Below the pieces are notes generated by a model. It saw only the letters and a program-made list of their open reading frames with translations, ran no database searches and was not told where the DNA came from. Both the position numbers and the translations under genes were made by a program. From Streptococcus marmotae (GTDB lineage Bacteria; Bacillota; Bacilli; Lactobacillales; Streptococcaceae), in NCBI RefSeq assembly GCF_001623565.1, contig NZ_CP015196.1, positions 2,129,501 through 2,193,500 on the forward strand: a stretch of DNA of 64,000 bases, written 5' to 3'. Shown here piece by piece: positions 40,451-50,183 of the stretch (the first letter of the stretch is position 1; every line of letters begins with the position of its first letter).

Positions 40451-40843
40451 ATGTTAAAAGATTTAAAAGCATTTTTGCTACGCGGTAACGTTGTTGATTT
40501 AGCAGTCGGTGTGATCATCGCTGGTGCATTTGGAGCCATCATTAGCTCACTGGTTGAAGATGTCATTACTCCACTTTTCTTGAGCCCAGCTTTGAAAGCT
40601 GCTGGTGCAGAAAAAATTGCTCAACTTAGCTGGAATGGCGTTGCTTACGGTAGTTTCTTGAGTGCTGTTATCAACTTTGTCATCGTTGGTACTGTTCTTT
40701 TCTTCATCGTGAAAGCTATGGAAAAAGCGCAAAGCCTTACTAAAAAACAAGAAGCAGCCGACGAAGCTGCTGCCGCTGAAGTTGCTGGACCAAGCCAAGA
40801 AGAATTGTTGGCTGAAATCCGTGACTTGTTGAAAAATAAATAA
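40451..40843 (+). CDS. mscL: Large-conductance mechanosensitive channel
   Basis: The 130-residue protein begins MLKDLKAFLLRGNVVDLAVG and has TM1 (VDLAVGVIIAGAFGAIISSL) and TM2 (FLSAVINFVIVGTVLFFIVK), then a charged C-terminal bundle. MscL opens under hypo-osmotic shock. AAAGGA lies upstream. The periplasmic-loop-equivalent is short, as usual in streptococci. Confidence 0.96.
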   Translation: MLKDLKAFLLRGNVVDLAVGVIIAGAFGAIISSLVEDVITPLFLSPALKAAGAEKIAQLSWNGVAYGSFLSAVINFVIVGTVLFFIVKAMEKAQSLTKKQEAADEAAAAEVAGPSQEELLAEIRDLLKNK

Positions 40844-40859
40844 GCCTTATCTTATATAG

Positions 40860-40892
40860 AAAAAGAGTTGGTAACTAGCCAACTCTTTTTCT
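40860..40892. terminator. Bidirectional terminator between mscL and galE
   Basis: AAAAGAGTTGG and CCAACTCTTTT pair around TAACTAG between convergent genes; T runs occur on both strands. Confidence 0.88.
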
Positions 40893-40905
40893 ATCACATT
40901 ACTGA

Positions 40906-41916
40906 CTACTCATACCCATTTGGGTTCTTTGATTGCCAATTCCATGTGTCACGACACATATCTTCGATTGTTTTTTCGGTTTTCCAGTCTAACTCTAAAA
41001 GAGCCTTGTCTGCATTGGCAAAGCAGGTTGCCACATCGCCAGGACGACGGTCAACAATCTTGTAGGGTACTGGCACACCATTAACTTTTTCAAAAGCCTG
41101 TACAAGCTCTAAAACACTTGTGCCTTGACCGGATCCAAGGTTATACGTGTAGACACCTGTGGTATCTGCAATTTTTTCCAAAGCCTTAATATGGCCGATT
41201 GCCAAGTCGACAACGTGAATATAGTCACGAACCCCTGTTCCATCCACTGTCTCATAGTCATTCCCGAAAATGCTTAATTCAGGTCGTTTTCCAACAGCTA
41301 CTTGCGCAATAAAGGGCATGAGATTGTTTGGAATCCCTGCAGGATCTTCACCAATTAAACCTGATTCATGGGCTCCAATTGGATTGAAATAGCGGAGTAA
41401 AGCAACGCTCCATTCAGCATCTGCCACGACTACATCTCGTAAAATCTGCTCCAACATCACCTTGGTATAGCCGTAAGGATTGGTCGCGCTAGTTGGCATG
41501 GTTTCGATAAGTGGAGAAGGATTATTCAGACCATAGACCGTTGCGCTTGAGCTAAAAACTACTTTTTTCACACCGAACTCAGCCATTACTTCAACCAAGG
41601 CAAGGGTGGTCATGATATTGTTTTCATAATACATGACAGGCTTTGCTACAGACTCACCGACTGCTTTGTAACCTGCAAAATGAATCGCAGCGTCAATCTT
41701 TTCCTTCTTAAATACAGTTCGCAGAGCCTCCTTGTCTGCTACGTCTAACTCATAAAAGGTCGGAGTTTTGCCTGTTATTTCCTTGATTCTATCTAAGACC
41801 AACAAACTTGAATTGGATAGATTGTCCACAATAACAACTTCTTTGCCTAATTTCAACAATTCGACAACAGTATGGCTACCAATGTAACCTGCACCACCTG
41901 TTACTAAAATACTCAT
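40906..41916 (-). CDS. galE: UDP-glucose 4-epimerase
   Basis: Starting at MSILVTGGAGYIGSHTVVEL, with AAGGAG upstream, the 336-residue enzyme has the NAD-binding GGAGYIGSH motif, SSSATVYG with the catalytic Ser, and YGYTKVMLEQ with the YxxxK pair. It interconverts UDP-glucose and UDP-galactose for galactose use and surface glycans. A frame extended 20 codons upstream lacks a ribosome site. Confidence 0.97.
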   Translation of the reverse strand: MSILVTGGAGYIGSHTVVELLKLGKEVVIVDNLSNSSLLVLDRIKEITGKTPTFYELDVADKEALRTVFKKEKIDAAIHFAGYKAVGESVAKPVMYYENNIMTTLALVEVMAEFGVKKVVFSSSATVYGLNNPSPLIETMPTSATNPYGYTKVMLEQILRDVVVADAEWSVALLRYFNPIGAHESGLIGEDPAGIPNNLMPFIAQVAVGKRPELSIFGNDYETVDGTGVRDYIHVVDLAIGHIKALEKIADTTGVYTYNLGSGQGTSVLELVQAFEKVNGVPVPYKIVDRRPGDVATCFANADKALLELDWKTEKTIEDMCRDTWNWQSKNPNGYE

Positions 41917-41947
41917 GATAAACTCCTTTATATCGGTATAGCTTAGA

Positions 41948-41974
41948 CAAAAAAACAGCCTTACAGCTGTTTTC
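41948..41974 (-). terminator. rpsU terminator
   Basis: AAAACAGC and GCTGTTTT pair around TGTAAG on the minus strand, followed by TTTTT, in the gap between rpsU and galE. Confidence 0.75.
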
Positions 41975-41979
41975 AAATG

Positions 41980-42156
41980 TTAGAATTTTTTACGCTTGCG
42001 AGCTGCTTCTGATTTGCGTTTACGTTTTACAGATGGTTTTTCGTAGAATTCGCGTTTGCGTGTTTCTTGAAGAGTACCAGCTTTCGTAACTGCACGTTTG
42101 AAACGACGAAGAGCATCATCAAGTGATTCGTTCTTGCGTACTACTGTTTTTGACAT
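41980..42156 (-). CDS. rpsU: 30S ribosomal protein S21
   Basis: The 58-residue protein ([20 protein letters not shown]..., [20 protein letters not shown]) is full-length bS21, which joins the 30S platform near the mRNA exit. The ATG at 42156 is preceded by GGGGAG; a frame with eight extra codons is not needed. Confidence 0.97.
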
Positions 42157-42268
42157 TATTTTCACTCCCCTCAATTTCAAAGTCTAAACTATTATACTTC
42201 TATCCCACTATTTTGTCAAGCTGTTTGCAGAATTTTTCTCAATCTCTACCTTACTTTTCTTTTTGAGG

Positions 42269-42916
42269 CTAACGTGAACTTGGGATTTGGCCTGCTTTTC
42301 TTTTTGACTTACAGGCAAGAATCATGCTAAGACAGAATCCTTCATACAAGCCAAAGAAAAGTAGGAAGCAATGGAGGAAAAATTCAGCCGGCAAAATATA
42401 AATAACAGGATCCGTATTGGGATTAAAGAGCCAAGTGCTGTCGCCTGCAAACAGTATCTGATGAAAAAGTGTAAAAAATTGATCAAATCCAATCATGAAA
42501 CCAACCACTCCAATTACGACTGGCACAAGAGCTGCCACGACAAAAACGGGACGATACAATTTTCCATATCCTTTTTTAATTACCTGTTTGTAAAATGAAA
42601 GAAAACCAGGCAAACTAATCAGAACAATAGCCTGGGCTAGGTGAAAGAGCCACTTGACTTGCTTAAAATGATGCAATCCATCCGCAGACGAAGGAAAATT
42701 CGGCATGGCTAGGACTTGCTCCCAAGGTAGGGTCAAATAGCGCAGAAGGATTGTAAAATTATAGCCAATATCCGCACTTTTCATATAGACAACCTGTTCT
42801 AACCCCAGCCATTTCACTTCCAAGGGATAGAGGAGCCAAGCTAGGTAAATCGTAGCCACAACTGCTGTTGATAAGACAAAGAAGAGACTAGCAATCAGTG
42901 AACATTTCGTTTTCAT
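42269..42916 (-). CDS. TIGR01906-family integral membrane protein
   Basis: Starting at [20 protein letters not shown], with GGAGG upstream, the 215-residue protein has four or five membrane segments and the family pattern of an extracytoplasmic loop after TM1 ([38 protein letters not shown]). It overlaps the phosphatase gene by 29 bp, and this pair is a conserved streptococcal arrangement. Function unknown. Confidence 0.85.
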   Translation of the reverse strand: MKTKCSLIASLFFVLSTAVVATIYLAWLLYPLEVKWLGLEQVVYMKSADIGYNFTILLRYLTLPWEQVLAMPNFPSSADGLHHFKQVKWLFHLAQAIVLISLPGFLSFYKQVIKKGYGKLYRPVFVVAALVPVVIGVVGFMIGFDQFFTLFHQILFAGDSTWLFNPNTDPVIYILPAEFFLHCFLLFFGLYEGFCLSMILACKSKRKAGQIPSSR

Positions 42917-43679
42917 CAAACCTCCATTCATCTAGGCTGTTTAAGATATGAGTCGGAGCTACAGGTAAGGTAGCAACCTCTTCTGCTTTTGTGAACCCTG
43001 TCAAGACCAAGAGAGTAGGAAATCCATTATCAATTCCTGCTCGAATGTCGGTCAAATAATTATCCCCAACCATGAGGGTCTTACTCCGCTCCGTTCCCAA
43101 AATGGACAGGGCATTGTCCATAATAATTGCTTGGGGCTTACCGATAAAGGTTGCTTTAACCCTTGTCGCAGCTTCAAGCAAGGCAATTAAAGAACCTGCC
43201 CCCGGTAACAAGCCCCGTTCTGTTGGAATATTTAAGTCGGGATTGGTTCCAATAAAGATAGCTCCCTTTTGAATCGCTAAAGTGGCGCAAACTAATTTTT
43301 CATAGGTCAGATCCGTGTCCAATCCAACCACGACATAGGCAGGATTTTCGACGTCTTCTACATAACCTGCTTCAAAGATAGCTGATTTTAAGCCCTCTTC
43401 TCCAATCACATAGACCGTTTTTTCCTTGCCCATTTGATTCATATAGTCCACTGTCGCAAGACTGGCCGTATAAATCGTTTCAAGCGGTGTATCAATATGA
43501 AATTGCTCGCGTAACATAGCTTGAACCACTTCTGGTCGACGAGTGGTATTATTGGTCACAAAAAGATAGGGAATATTCCGCTCCTGCAAGGCATGAACAA
43601 ATCGTTCTCCTGCTGGAATACGGTCTTTTCCCTTATAAATCGTACCGTCTAAATCAATCAAATATCCTGTATAGGTCAT
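42888..43679 (-). CDS. NagD-like HAD phosphatase (TIGR01457)
   Basis: The 263-residue protein has HAD motif [10 protein letters not shown] (about 9-17), motif II TNNTT (about 41-45), a C2-type cap and motif [19 protein letters not shown]. It should dephosphorylate small sugar or nucleotide phosphates in the cytoplasm. A damaged copy of its first 39 codons lies at 60603-60719, at the other side of the island. Confidence 0.92.
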   Translation of the reverse strand: MTYTGYLIDLDGTIYKGKDRIPAGERFVHALQERNIPYLFVTNNTTRRPEVVQAMLREQFHIDTPLETIYTASLATVDYMNQMGKEKTVYVIGEEGLKSAIFEAGYVEDVENPAYVVVGLDTDLTYEKLVCATLAIQKGAIFIGTNPDLNIPTERGLLPGAGSLIALLEAATRVKATFIGKPQAIIMDNALSILGTERSKTLMVGDNYLTDIRAGIDNGFPTLLVLTGFTKAEEVATLPVAPTHILNSLDEWRFDENEMFTDC

Positions 43680-44013
43680 CTCATCTCCTCATTCAAATCG
43701 TGCTTCCCAATGCTCCGCCTGATATGCTTCAAAACAAAGCGCTATTTGTTCGGCTGTATTTTTCGTCAAAGACAGGGGAGGTAAATCCCCCAAAGCAAAA
43801 TAGCCACTTGCAATCGTTTCTGAATTGGCTTGAAATTGTCCTCCAACTCTTCGGCATAGGTAAAAAATCTTGGTCACATGGTGGGCAGAACGACTAGGAT
43901 TGCTCTTTGACTTATCCAAAATAGCCACTAATCGTTCCACCTCTACTTCAAGTCCTGCTTCTTCCTGTACTTCTTTGATGACATTGTCCATCGTTGATTG
44001 ATCGACATCGCAC
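43559..44013. repeat. Left copy of the island-flanking direct repeat (about 450 bp)
   Basis: This block (start of the NagD-like gene plus the C-terminal two thirds of the Nudix gene) is repeated with high identity at 60603-61054. The copies diverge sharply at CATCGCACCAGC on the Nudix side. The island lies between them. Confidence 0.88.
43689..44013 (-). pseudogene. Nudix hydrolase, N-terminally truncated copy
   Basis: From GWCDVDQSTMDNVIKEVQEE to EHWEARFE this matches the intact gene at 60729-61349. It lacks the first 98 or so residues, which are replaced upstream of 44013 by unrelated island DNA. The frame remains open to 44078 only by chance. The Nudix helix is partly retained but the N-terminal domain is missing. 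Confidence 0.85.
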
Positions 44014-44513
44014 CAGCCCTCATATATCAAGTAGTTGATTCTATTTTCTACATTTTTACACTCAAAATTATAACACAAATCTTGGTATCAAGAAAGAGAC
44101 CTGAATACTCAAGTCTCCTCCAATCAATCTATCATTCATAGATGATTTTATAAAAGCCAAGGCAGTCTACAATAACTTTTTCTACACGGCTCTCTACAAC
44201 TGCTCTTGTTAGCCCTTGTGAAAGAGCTACATGTGGTTTATCCATACCTATCATAGTTACTTCTCACTTACTGATTATTTCGAGATTTCTCCTGTCAATA
44301 TTAGAGCGAAAAGATTTCACCTTTGTTCTAGAAAAACCACATCTGCTCAAACAAAATTATTGTGGAAGTAACTTTTAAAAATTAAAGAAATAAAATATTC
44401 GATATATAGCGAATTTGTCAACATGTGTTAAAAATTATAGAAAAATGATGGTCTCATGGAAAATATTACCATCTAAATATCCCTCTGTTTGATTTCAAAC
44501 ATCCATATGGTTG
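44014..44513. other. Left end of accessory island, no convincing gene
   Basis: About 500 bp of AT-rich DNA after the repeat junction contain one weak minus-strand frame of 40 codons (44132-44254, MIGMDKPHVALSQGLTRAV...) without a clear ribosome site. No RNA or repeat was recognised. Confidence 0.5.
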
Positions 44514-46133
44514 TTAGTTATCAAGGTTGAGAACATCTGTTAAGAATGGTTTTATTTCCTCTTGTAAGTGATGTGTGATCATAATGACAGTTAGATCAGG
44601 GTTGCTTAATATTTCTTGTTCAATCACCCTAGATGTTTTTACATCAATCGCAGACGTTGCTTCATCCAGTAGTAGTATCGGGTGTTTTCGAATTAAAATC
44701 CGTGCCATTGCAAGCCGTTGTTGCTCGCCGCCAGATAAGTCTACTCCAAATTCACCTACCACTTCATCTAAACCTTGTGACAATTTAGCCACCACATCTG
44801 CCATTTTAACTTTTTCAAGTACTTCCCAAAGTTGCTCGTCTGTATATGATTGGCCAAGACAAATATTGTAACGAATAGAGTCTGAGAAAATGAAGAGGGA
44901 TTGATTGATGTAGCCGATTTGATTTGAAAAATCAACATCTACCTCCGGTGAATATGCTTCTTCGTCTACCCAAATGTGACCTTATGTTGGTTTAAGACGT
45001 CCTAATAATAGCTTAAGCAAGGTTGATTTGCCACTTCCGCTTTTGCCAACCAAAGCATACTTCCCTCCAGTATCAAACTGAAAATTCAACTGATTGAAAA
45101 TCCGCTTCGAACCATAAGTGAAACCAACATTTTCAAACTCAACATATCGCTCTACCGTTGGATAGTCTTCTTCCACCGTCTCTGAGATTTCTGTCACAGT
45201 ATCTAGCATATCTTTTGTACCGATAATTTTCATGTACAAATCCACCAACTGCTCGACAGCTTGTAAAAATATCCCTAGCATAGCTGGAACCGAAACAATA
45301 GCACCAATCAGTAACTCTCCTCTACTAATCAAAAATATAGTAAAGGCAAAAATTAACATTTCAAATAGTTTTTCAACACTTTGTAGAGTTAGTCCACCAA
45401 ATGCCAGATACTTGCTTATGAGAAACTGTTGATTTTCTTTAGCTTCTTGGCTTCTTTCAATTTGTTCTGACAGCCGGTCAGCCACTCCTAAATTTTTTAA
45501 AATCTCATAAGCAGATAAATATTCTTTTAATTTTCCGGAAAATTCCCCTGTGCGAACGGATAATGCAGCATATCCATCGCTGATTTTTTTCCCAAACTTT
45601 CCACTTATGGAAAATAGCATAACAGTTGAAAACATAGCAAAAATAACAAATTTCCAACTAATCAAACCTAAAAATACCAAGGAAATGACCGACAAGACTA
45701 CAGAACTAACAAAACCTGTTATCGGCTCCAATAAATAGACGGATACGACCTCTAATTGGTAAGTATAGATTGCCATGTGGTCGCCTATTTCTTTTTGATA
45801 AAACTTCTCAAATGGCATCCGCTCAATGTTCTTACTAATACTGTTCCCCAGATATAATTTCCACTTTCGAGTTAACTTGGCATTGACAATTTTTAATATG
45901 GCTCTCAATATTTCAACAACAACTAAGCAAACAACAAGCCAAATAAGATTGAACCAAACTTGACCAGTTCCAGCCAACACCTCATTCAAAATATCTGTCC
46001 TTGCATAGACGGTATATACTGCTCCAACTGAGACAATAAAGGTTAAAAAAGCTGATAATGACAAATTAAACTTATCAATTGAAAGAATCTCAACTATTTT
46101 CTTCGGCATCCTATACAACCTCACTTTTCCCAC
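44514..46133 (-). pseudogene. ABC transporter (membrane plus ATPase) with a nonsense codon
   Basis: A single frame of about 540 codons is interrupted only by TAA at 44982-44984. Before it lie six membrane segments (about 20-290) and the ATPase start with Walker A GKSGSGKST, ending GRLKPT. After it, in the same frame, come GHIWVDEEAYSPEVDV, IGYINQSLFIF (Q-loop), LSGGEQQRLAMARIL, Walker B ILLLDEATSAID and MITHH. One substitution restores the family-typical full-length exporter. It could have served peptide export or self-protection in the bacteriocin island. A second polypeptide could restart at 44804 but would lack Walker A. Confidence 0.85.
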
Positions 46134-46213
46134 TTAATATCGTTTCTTTGCCCGTTATTACACCGTAGAACGGCAAATAATCCTTTTAAAAGTATATCAT
46201 AAAATTATATTCT

Positions 46214-46321
46214 CTATACCAAAAGTGGTGCATTATAGCACGCCGTACACATGAAAACTTTCTCTTCATCCTTTTGGGCCCTGACATCAATTTTGAAAAG
46301 ATAGCTTTTTAAATCAATCAT
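46214..46321 (-). CDS. Small ORF, 35 aa, uncertain
   Basis: The ATG at 46321 has GAGGTGAC upstream and an extended -10-like TGGTATACT about 35 bp further up. The frame (MIDLKSYLFKIDVRAQKDEE..., MCTACYNAPLLV) contains one CxxC. It may be a remnant of a longer gene; no family recognised. Confidence 0.3.
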   Translation of the reverse strand: MIDLKSYLFKIDVRAQKDEEKVFMCTACYNAPLLV

Positions 46322-46482
46322 CGTAGTCACCTCATAATATAGTATACCACTTTGATTGATTTTGTCATGATGAATCTAGTTTTCTGAAATCAAAAGTTTC
46401 TTCATGCGTTTGACGTGCTTAGCATGATAAACGTTTTTTCATCAGTCGTGTTCGTATAAAGTCAAACCACCATTTTAGGGCT

Positions 46483-46638
46483 TCATTCTGATGGAACACA
46501 AGCAACAAAATCCGTAACCACTGTCCCAAGGGCAACTGAACAATGCAGGCGATACTTCTTACTTTTACGAAAGACAGACTTTCCTATTTTTATGGACTGA
46601 CAAGAAAATGATGATTCCTTTGGTTCGGTCATAGACAT
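46483..46638 (-). other. Small ORF, 51 codons, in degenerate DNA
   Basis: The ATG at 46638 has AGAAGGAATG upstream; the frame (MSMTEPKESSFSCQSIKIGK...) ends at 46483. Surrounding DNA looks like fragments of mobile elements. I cannot tell whether it is a remnant or a gene. Confidence 0.25.
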
Positions 46639-46861
46639 TCCTTCTTTTGATTAGGAGTTGCATAAAGTTAGACTTGCTGTCACTCTTTTCCTCATCATAA
46701 AAAGAAGGTTTGATTTTGGTATCACAGAAAAGAAGGCAAAAAAATACCTATAAAATATGGATAATAAACTGATATTTCCTCATAGACTATTCATTAAAAA
46801 TCTTAAGAACTCTTCTGATATCCAAAAGCATCTCAGAGAGATATAATTGTAGCGTTGCTTG

Positions 46862-46981
46862 TCTAAAGAAAGTAAAAACGCTACTCAGCAACTACTCACA
46901 TTTATTGAAAACCGGATTAACCACTATCCAAAGAAGATGGTGAGTTACAAATCTCCTAGAGAATTTTTACTCGCTGACTAA
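46862..46981 (+). mobile_element. Transposase C-terminal fragment
   Basis: The plus strand encodes TFIENRINHYPKKMVSYKSP then REFLLAD and a stop, resembling the end of IS30/IS3-type DDE transposases (short-repeat N.R.....K.P.E.L). No start or catalytic triad remains, so this is a remnant in the 46.1-47.1 kb gene-poor stretch. Confidence 0.4.
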
Positions 46982-47125
46982 CTTGAAGTTGAAATTTAGC
47001 TTTCACAACACTCTCCAGTTTTTAACCTCGTTATTAAGAGTGAAAATTTTCAAGAGTTTTACCGCTTATCTTACAAAAAATAACAAAAGACGATAAAGCA
47101 ACTGCTCTATCGCCAAATAGATTAA

Positions 47126-47287
47126 CTACATCATTACCTTTGGTGGTTCTATCGGTTTGGGAATCGGAATCGGTTTACGAAATTTTGGTTTGGAAGGAGA
47201 CTTGCAAATACAATGACAATTCCCGACATTTTCAAGTTCTCCTCCTGTAACATGAGTCAACTGACTCACGGTAAGTTCTTTCATCAT
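47126..47287 (-). CDS. Bacteriocin-like precursor with double-glycine leader, Pro-rich, 53 aa
   Basis: The leader MMKELTVSQLTHVTGG fits the C39-processed type (LSxxxLxxVxGG). The predicted mature peptide of 37 residues has a CHCIC cluster (after ELENVGN) and a Pro/Lys/Ile-rich tail with RKPIPIPKPIEPPK. This is unlike the hydrophobic GxxxG class IIb bacteriocins in the same locus. It lies 29 bp downstream of the CPBP protease gene, at the end of the operon. GAGGTATC lies upstream of the start. Function inferred from the leader and context. Confidence 0.65.
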   Translation of the reverse strand: MMKELTVSQLTHVTGGELENVGNCHCICKSPSKPKFRKPIPIPKPIEPPKVMM

Positions 47288-47316
47288 AAATGATACCTCT
47301 TAATAATATCTATTTT

Positions 47317-48012
47317 TTACATAAAAATTAAGATTAAATAATTCACCACAGAAAAAACAACTAACAAACTATTGTTAAGAAGATGAACAGCAATTGAATC
47401 GACAATATTACCTCGACGGGCATAAGCTAGATAAAATATCGCTCCAAGAGCAAAATAGGTAACAAATTCAATCGGATAGACAACATGTAGGATAGCAAAT
47501 ATAGCAGAGCTAACAAGCAACTTCAGCCATTTATGATGTTCCTTAAAGAAATAGTGACTGAAAAAACCTCTAAATATCAATTCTTCCATAATAGGGGCAA
47601 AGACACCAATTGCAATATGAAAGGCTATGAAATACAGCGGAAACATCTTCATCACCTGTTCATTTGTTGCAAGCAAGGCCGCATCATTCGCAGATGTTTG
47701 ATTGCCTGTAACCAGTTGAGTGAGGATTGTCCCACCGATTGCTACGACACGGGTGGCTAAGTAAAAGAGCAAGGCTATCCCAAAATCTTTCCAGCCAAAT
47801 CTGTATTTTTTCTTACCCGATTTCTTTTGGTACTGTTTCCAAACTATTACGACAATGGATATGGCCACAATTAAGTACCCGATACTCGCTCCCCATCTCA
47901 TCGGTTCTGCCGTTGTTTCTTGCGTCCCAATCAGCCTCATGGGAAATATATTGATGAGCAGACTGAGCATGATGAGACCGATTAACTTCATGATATTTTT
48001 AAACCGTTGCAT
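47317..48012 (-). CDS. CPBP (Abi) family intramembrane metalloprotease
   Basis: The 231-residue protein has eight or so membrane segments and the CPBP motifs EELIFRGFFSHYF (EExxxR) and ILHVVYPIEF, HLLNNSLLVV. In blp/pln loci such proteins act as bacteriocin immunity or maturation factors, consistent with its neighbours. AATCAATG precedes the start; no strong ribosome site. Confidence 0.88.
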   Translation of the reverse strand: MQRFKNIMKLIGLIMLSLLINIFPMRLIGTQETTAEPMRWGASIGYLIVAISIVVIVWKQYQKKSGKKKYRFGWKDFGIALLFYLATRVVAIGGTILTQLVTGNQTSANDAALLATNEQVMKMFPLYFIAFHIAIGVFAPIMEELIFRGFFSHYFFKEHHKWLKLLVSSAIFAILHVVYPIEFVTYFALGAIFYLAYARRGNIVDSIAVHLLNNSLLVVFSVVNYLILIFM

Positions 48013-48015
48013 TGA

Positions 48016-48755
48016 TTATTCCTCCATCTTTAATCCCAAATATTTTATTCCAATTACTACCAAAGACATGTCCAGTCCAACTCCTAAACAAAATAGACTA
48101 TTCAAATATCGCTCACCTGTTTTGAGGAACATCCCTTTTTTATCCGTTTCTAATGACGTGTTACTAAGAGGGAGGACCTGAGAAGAACAGCCTTTTGTTC
48201 CCATCTTATTAAAAGAAACTTCTTCTCTTACTTCCATCACTTCTTTAGAAAACTGAACAATATTTAAAGAAGTCGATACCAATCTTTGGATTTTTTGATT
48301 TGTACTCGCTATTTGATGAGAAGCTGATGTAGCGAGTTTATCAGATACTACTCTGTCTTCGGAGAACATTTGTTTCTCACTTTTCTTATCGGTATCCGAC
48401 ATCTCGACTATCTCTTCAGAATGTTTATCGAGCTCATTTTTGAGTTCCTCTTTTTTATCTTTATTATCATTTGGTTGCTCTGGAGCTTTGCCAAGATAAA
48501 GATAATCATAAAGTTGTTGCGGAGTCACTCCTCCACCAACCCAACCAGAAATAGGCTTGCCATTTTTTAGGTACAGTACCGTAGGTGTTCTTGGAATCCC
48601 AATTGTTTTAAAGACAAATTCTTTAGCTGTATCATTAAAATCTTACCGTCAGTATTATAATACTCCAATCGATTATCAATAATCCGATTAAATTCTTTTA
48701 AGTCTAGAGAAAATTGACGGCAATAATAGCAAGTCCCACGACCAAAGTGAGCTGA
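48016..48755 (-). pseudogene. Bacteriocin accessory thioredoxin-like protein (Bta/TRX), frameshifted and truncated
   Basis: The minus strand from 48755 encodes [20 protein letters not shown] with the CxxC motif, then EYYNTDGK. The frame shifts near 48640 and resumes as [40 protein letters not shown], a thioredoxin-fold end with cis-Pro (TPT). One missing base explains the shift. Stops directly before AHFGRG mean the start is also lost. The remaining open frame adds a charged linker and a C-terminal membrane segment. Such proteins assist disulfide formation in bacteriocin production. Confidence 0.75.
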
Positions 48756-48866
48756 TCACTATTTTACAAAATACTTCTAAATAGATTTCATATTTTTAAT
48801 TATATTGCAGTATATAAAATTCAATTAAAAATAGCCAGTTCTATGCTTAACTTATTATCTTACTTT

Positions 48867-49169
48867 TTACTGAATCCTATCTTTATTTTGTTTCTCTTTT
48901 ATCAACAATCTTTCGAGTACATATAGTCTAAGAATAAATGGTATAAGTATGCAATGTATCCCACACACCATTATGATAAACGATAGCATAGGTATAAAAT
49001 AAAATATAGCGACCATTGTAGTCGTCAACAATAGTATATTTGATGCAACTTCATCTGAAGCAAATTTTATTATGTACGGAGTTAGGCGATCTAATATTAC
49101 TGAATCTGGAAAAAAGATTATTTTGCACATCTTGCACCTCCAAACTAATTCTGATATTTGTTCAACCAT
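48867..49169 (-). CDS. Putative bacteriocin immunity membrane protein
   Basis: The 100-residue protein has two membrane segments (about 43-63 and 65-85) and a CKMCK motif near the N-terminus, with GGAGGTGC in the coding start area. Small membrane proteins next to class IIb peptides usually give immunity; no family was recognised. Confidence 0.5.
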   Translation of the reverse strand: MVEQISELVWRCKMCKIIFFPDSVILDRLTPYIIKFASDEVASNILLLTTTMVAIFYFIPMLSFIIMVCGIHCILIPFILRLYVLERLLIKEKQNKDRIQ

Positions 49170-49274
49170 AATTAATTTTGTAAAATTTTAATATATATAA
49201 AAGAGAGGAAAACAACTACTCATATTTTACACAAAAGAGTATTCGTCCTCATCTATTAAATCTCTATCTACTTT

Positions 49275-49492
49275 CTAATGTAGGAAAACGATAGCAGCTG
49301 CAGCTCCCCCTGCTGCACAAATAGCATAAATCTGTGGTGTTGGAAAAGGCACTGTTTACAAACAGAAACTTAAACCTTCAACTGCTCCACCAACTCCTGA
49401 CAGGAATAAATCTGCCCCATTTTTATCTCCACCTTGGATAATAGATAATTCTTCTTGTGATAAATCACAAATTTTAAAAATAGATTTTCCAT
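49275..49492 (-). pseudogene. Class IIb bacteriocin precursor, broken
   Basis: After an ATG at 49492 (GAGGTAGG upstream), one missing base shifts the leader; the correct frame reads KICDLSQEELSIIQGG then DKNGADLFLSGVGGAVEG. An in-frame TAA follows SFCL, and the remainder TVPFPTPQIYAICAAGGAAA ends at 49275. Two lesions make it nonfunctional, although the double-glycine leader and GxxxG-like core are clear. Confidence 0.72.
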
Positions 49493-49499
49493 CTTAGTC

Positions 49500-49877
49500 C
49501 TACCTCTTTCTCTTTAAATCAATATCACATATGCATAAAATATATCCTACAGCATTGAAAACAATGAAAATATGGCTATAAAATAGAATTAACTTCGAAT
49601 CCAACCCAAGAAATAGCCTAACTATAAAATAAAGAAGCAATAACATCTGAACAAATTTTGTATATTTCAAAAATTCTTTGAATCGATCTAATGTCTGTTT
49701 CAGAGTAAATTTTGTCTTAAGACTTTTATTTAAAAATAGAAAAACAACTATCTCAAATAATGAACTATATAAAGCCAACATTAATAGATTCAAATAACTA
49801 ATTTTTAAGCTCATACCTAAGATTATTGTTATTAATACTGTCACAGAAATTGGAATAATAATTTTAAATTTAGCCAT
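49500..49877 (-). CDS. Putative bacteriocin immunity protein, four membrane segments
   Basis: The 125-residue protein is mostly membrane helices (about 7-22, 28-48, 75-92, 96-115) with basic loops. It follows the bacteriocin gene at 49919 on the same strand, and immunity is inferred from this pairing. Confidence 0.6.
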   Translation of the reverse strand: MAKFKIIIPISVTVLITIILGMSLKISYLNLLMLALYSSLFEIVVFLFLNKSLKTKFTLKQTLDRFKEFLKYTKFVQMLLLLYFIVRLFLGLDSKLILFYSHIFIVFNAVGYILCICDIDLKRKR

Positions 49878-49918
49878 TGTCTGTCCTTCTACTCATTGTC
49901 TAAATCTCTGGTAAACTA

Positions 49919-50143
49919 TTAGTTAGCTCTAATAATTGCCCAAGTTCCGGTACAATACTGAGCACCTAAAATTGCTTCCCCTAAGGTTCCAACAACAGGA
50001 AAAACACTACCAGCAGCACCTGCTGCCGTACAAACTGCTAAGACATGAACAAACTCCTCAACTCCTACTTTTTCTCCACCTTCAACAGATGTCAGTTGCT
50101 CAATATCCATACGTTTAAATTGTGAGATAATTTGTGTATTCAT
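49919..50143 (-). CDS. Class IIb (Blp-type) bacteriocin precursor
   Basis: The 74-residue peptide has a double-glycine leader (MNTQIISQFKRMDIEQLTSV then EGG) and a predicted 51-residue mature part rich in Gly/Ala/Val (CTAAGAAGSVFPVVGTLGEA) with two Cys. This is the lactococcin/cerein-like class II type secreted by C39 ABC exporters. AGAGGTATTC lies upstream. It appears intact. Confidence 0.85.
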   Translation of the reverse strand: MNTQIISQFKRMDIEQLTSVEGGEKVGVEEFVHVLAVCTAAGAAGSVFPVVGTLGEAILGAQYCTGTWAIIRAN

Positions 50144-50183
50144 AATGAATACCTCTTTTTTTATTTTTAGTCTCAGGCTCAGT

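Noticed and set aside
44132..44254. Minus-strand 40-codon frame at the island left end
   Set aside because: No good ribosome site, no recognisable motif and surrounding DNA is degenerate.
48016..48528. GTG-initiated 170-aa gene with GGTGGAGGA upstream
   Set aside because: The GTG codes for Val inside a [11 protein letters not shown] thioredoxin-like segment that continues upstream, so the apparent ribosome site is coincidental.
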